Below, one piece after another: positions 6,147 through 6,289 of a DNA stretch of 6,289 nt. The first letter of the stretch is position 1; the number at the start of each line of letters is the position of its first letter. The translations under genes and the position numbers were made by a program. The notes beneath the pieces were generated by a model that worked only from the letters and a program-made list of their open reading frames with translations, was not told the origin of the DNA and searched no databases. The stretch is from Anaerolineaceae bacterium 46_22 (GTDB taxonomy: Bacteria; Chloroflexota; Anaerolineae; Anaerolineales; Anaerolineaceae): the NCBI GenBank assembly GCA_001508595.1, contig LGHA01000073.1, positions 1 through 6,289 of the forward strand, written 5' to 3'.

Positions 6147-6175
6147 TTGACCAAAGGGATTGCTTAGCGTAAAAT
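6147..6175 (+). promoter_or_regulatory. Sigma-70 promoter for tRNA-Gly
   Basis: TTGACC (6147-6152), an exact 17-base spacer and TAAAAT (6170-6175) match 5 of 6 consensus bases in each box. Transcription would begin near 6182, about seven bases before the mature tRNA. It lies directly after the gatB stop, and no terminator hairpin separates them, so the operon may also read into the tRNA. Confidence 0.75.
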
Positions 6176-6188
6176 ATAGAGGTTGTAT

Positions 6189-6260
6189 GCGGGCGTCGCC
6201 AAGTGGTAAGGCATCAGCCTTCCAAGCTGACATTCGCCGGTTCGAATCCGGTCGCCCGCT
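6189..6260 (+). tRNA. tRNA-Gly, anticodon UCC
   Basis: The 72-base cloverleaf is complete. The acceptor stem GCGGGCG (6189-6195) pairs fully with CGCCCGC (6253-6259). The D-arm has GCC/GGC stem bases and GTGGTAA in the loop. The anticodon stem TCAGC/GCTGA encloses the loop CTTCCAA, with TCC at 6221-6223. The variable loop is five bases. The T-stem GCCGG/CCGGT closes the loop TTCGAAT. Position 73 is T (6260), the usual bacterial tRNA-Gly discriminator. It reads GGA and GGG. CCA is not encoded, so it must be added by nucleotidyltransferase. Confidence 0.97.
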
Positions 6261-6270
6261 TTTTTTATTT
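6253..6270 (+). terminator. T-run after tRNA-Gly, probable simple terminator
   Basis: Seven consecutive T (6260-6266) and ATTT follow the acceptor stem directly. With the GC-rich 3' half of the tRNA this could end transcription in an intrinsic-terminator-like way, though the tRNA fold is not a classical terminator stem. Confidence 0.45.
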
Positions 6271-6276
6271 AAATAT

Positions 6277-6288
6277 GCCGGTTCGAAT
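6277..6288 (+). repeat. 12-base copy of the tRNA-Gly T-arm
   Basis: GCCGGTTCGAAT is identical to 6236-6247 of tRNA-Gly, where it forms the 5' T-stem strand and T-loop. It begins 17 bases after the tRNA end and the window stops one base later. It may be a second tRNA's T-arm fragment, a remnant of recombination at the tRNA, or one side of an integration-site repeat. The surrounding AT-rich sequence does not form a tRNA here. Confidence 0.5.
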
Positions 6289-6289
6289 A

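Overview
The window is a stretch of bacterial chromosome of about 50% GC. It is dominated by translation genes: the three subunits of the tRNA-dependent amidotransferase GatCAB (gatC, gatA, gatB, all on the + strand), followed by a tRNA-Gly(UCC) gene. Bacteria that lack glutaminyl-tRNA and/or asparaginyl-tRNA synthetase use GatCAB to convert misacylated Glu-tRNA(Gln) or Asp-tRNA(Asn) to the correct aminoacyl-tRNA. The long GatA with two lineage-type insertions, together with a large GT-C membrane glycosyltransferase, resembles what is seen in Chloroflexota (Anaerolineae-type) genomes. That assignment is an inference from protein character, not a proven placement.

Layout. Positions 1-1763, - strand: a large polytopic membrane protein of the GT39/ArnT-like glycosyltransferase type. 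Its start is inside the window and its end lies beyond the left edge. It has its own extended -10 promoter and a good ribosome binding site. Positions 1764-2289: a 526-base intergenic region that is far from empty. It holds a + strand extended -10 motif (1890-1898), two abutting imperfect hairpins with nearly identical cores (1905-1940 and 1941-2015), the apparent C-terminal tail of a decayed protein gene (about 2009-2092), and the gatC leader. A 14-base perfect palindrome covers the gatC ribosome binding site. Positions 2290-6142: gatC, gatA, a small Tic20/DUF4870-like membrane protein gene, and gatB, with gaps of only 4-5 bases, so almost certainly one operon. Positions 6147-6260: a near-consensus sigma-70 promoter and tRNA-Gly, ending in a run of T. 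The last 13 bases contain a 12-base exact copy of the T-arm of that tRNA.

How the genes work together. GatA releases ammonia from glutamine or asparagine, and GatB activates and amidates the misacylated tRNA. GatC wraps around and stabilises the GatA-GatB pair. The membrane gene inside this operon has no known part in tRNA amidation. Its isoleucine codon use differs from its neighbours (ATA is 6 of 22 codons, against 0 of 27 in gatA and 0 of 22 in gatB), which fits a later insertion into the operon. No mobile-element gene, CRISPR array or defence gene is visible. The main candidates for something undescribed are the double-hairpin element and the membrane gene within gatCAB.
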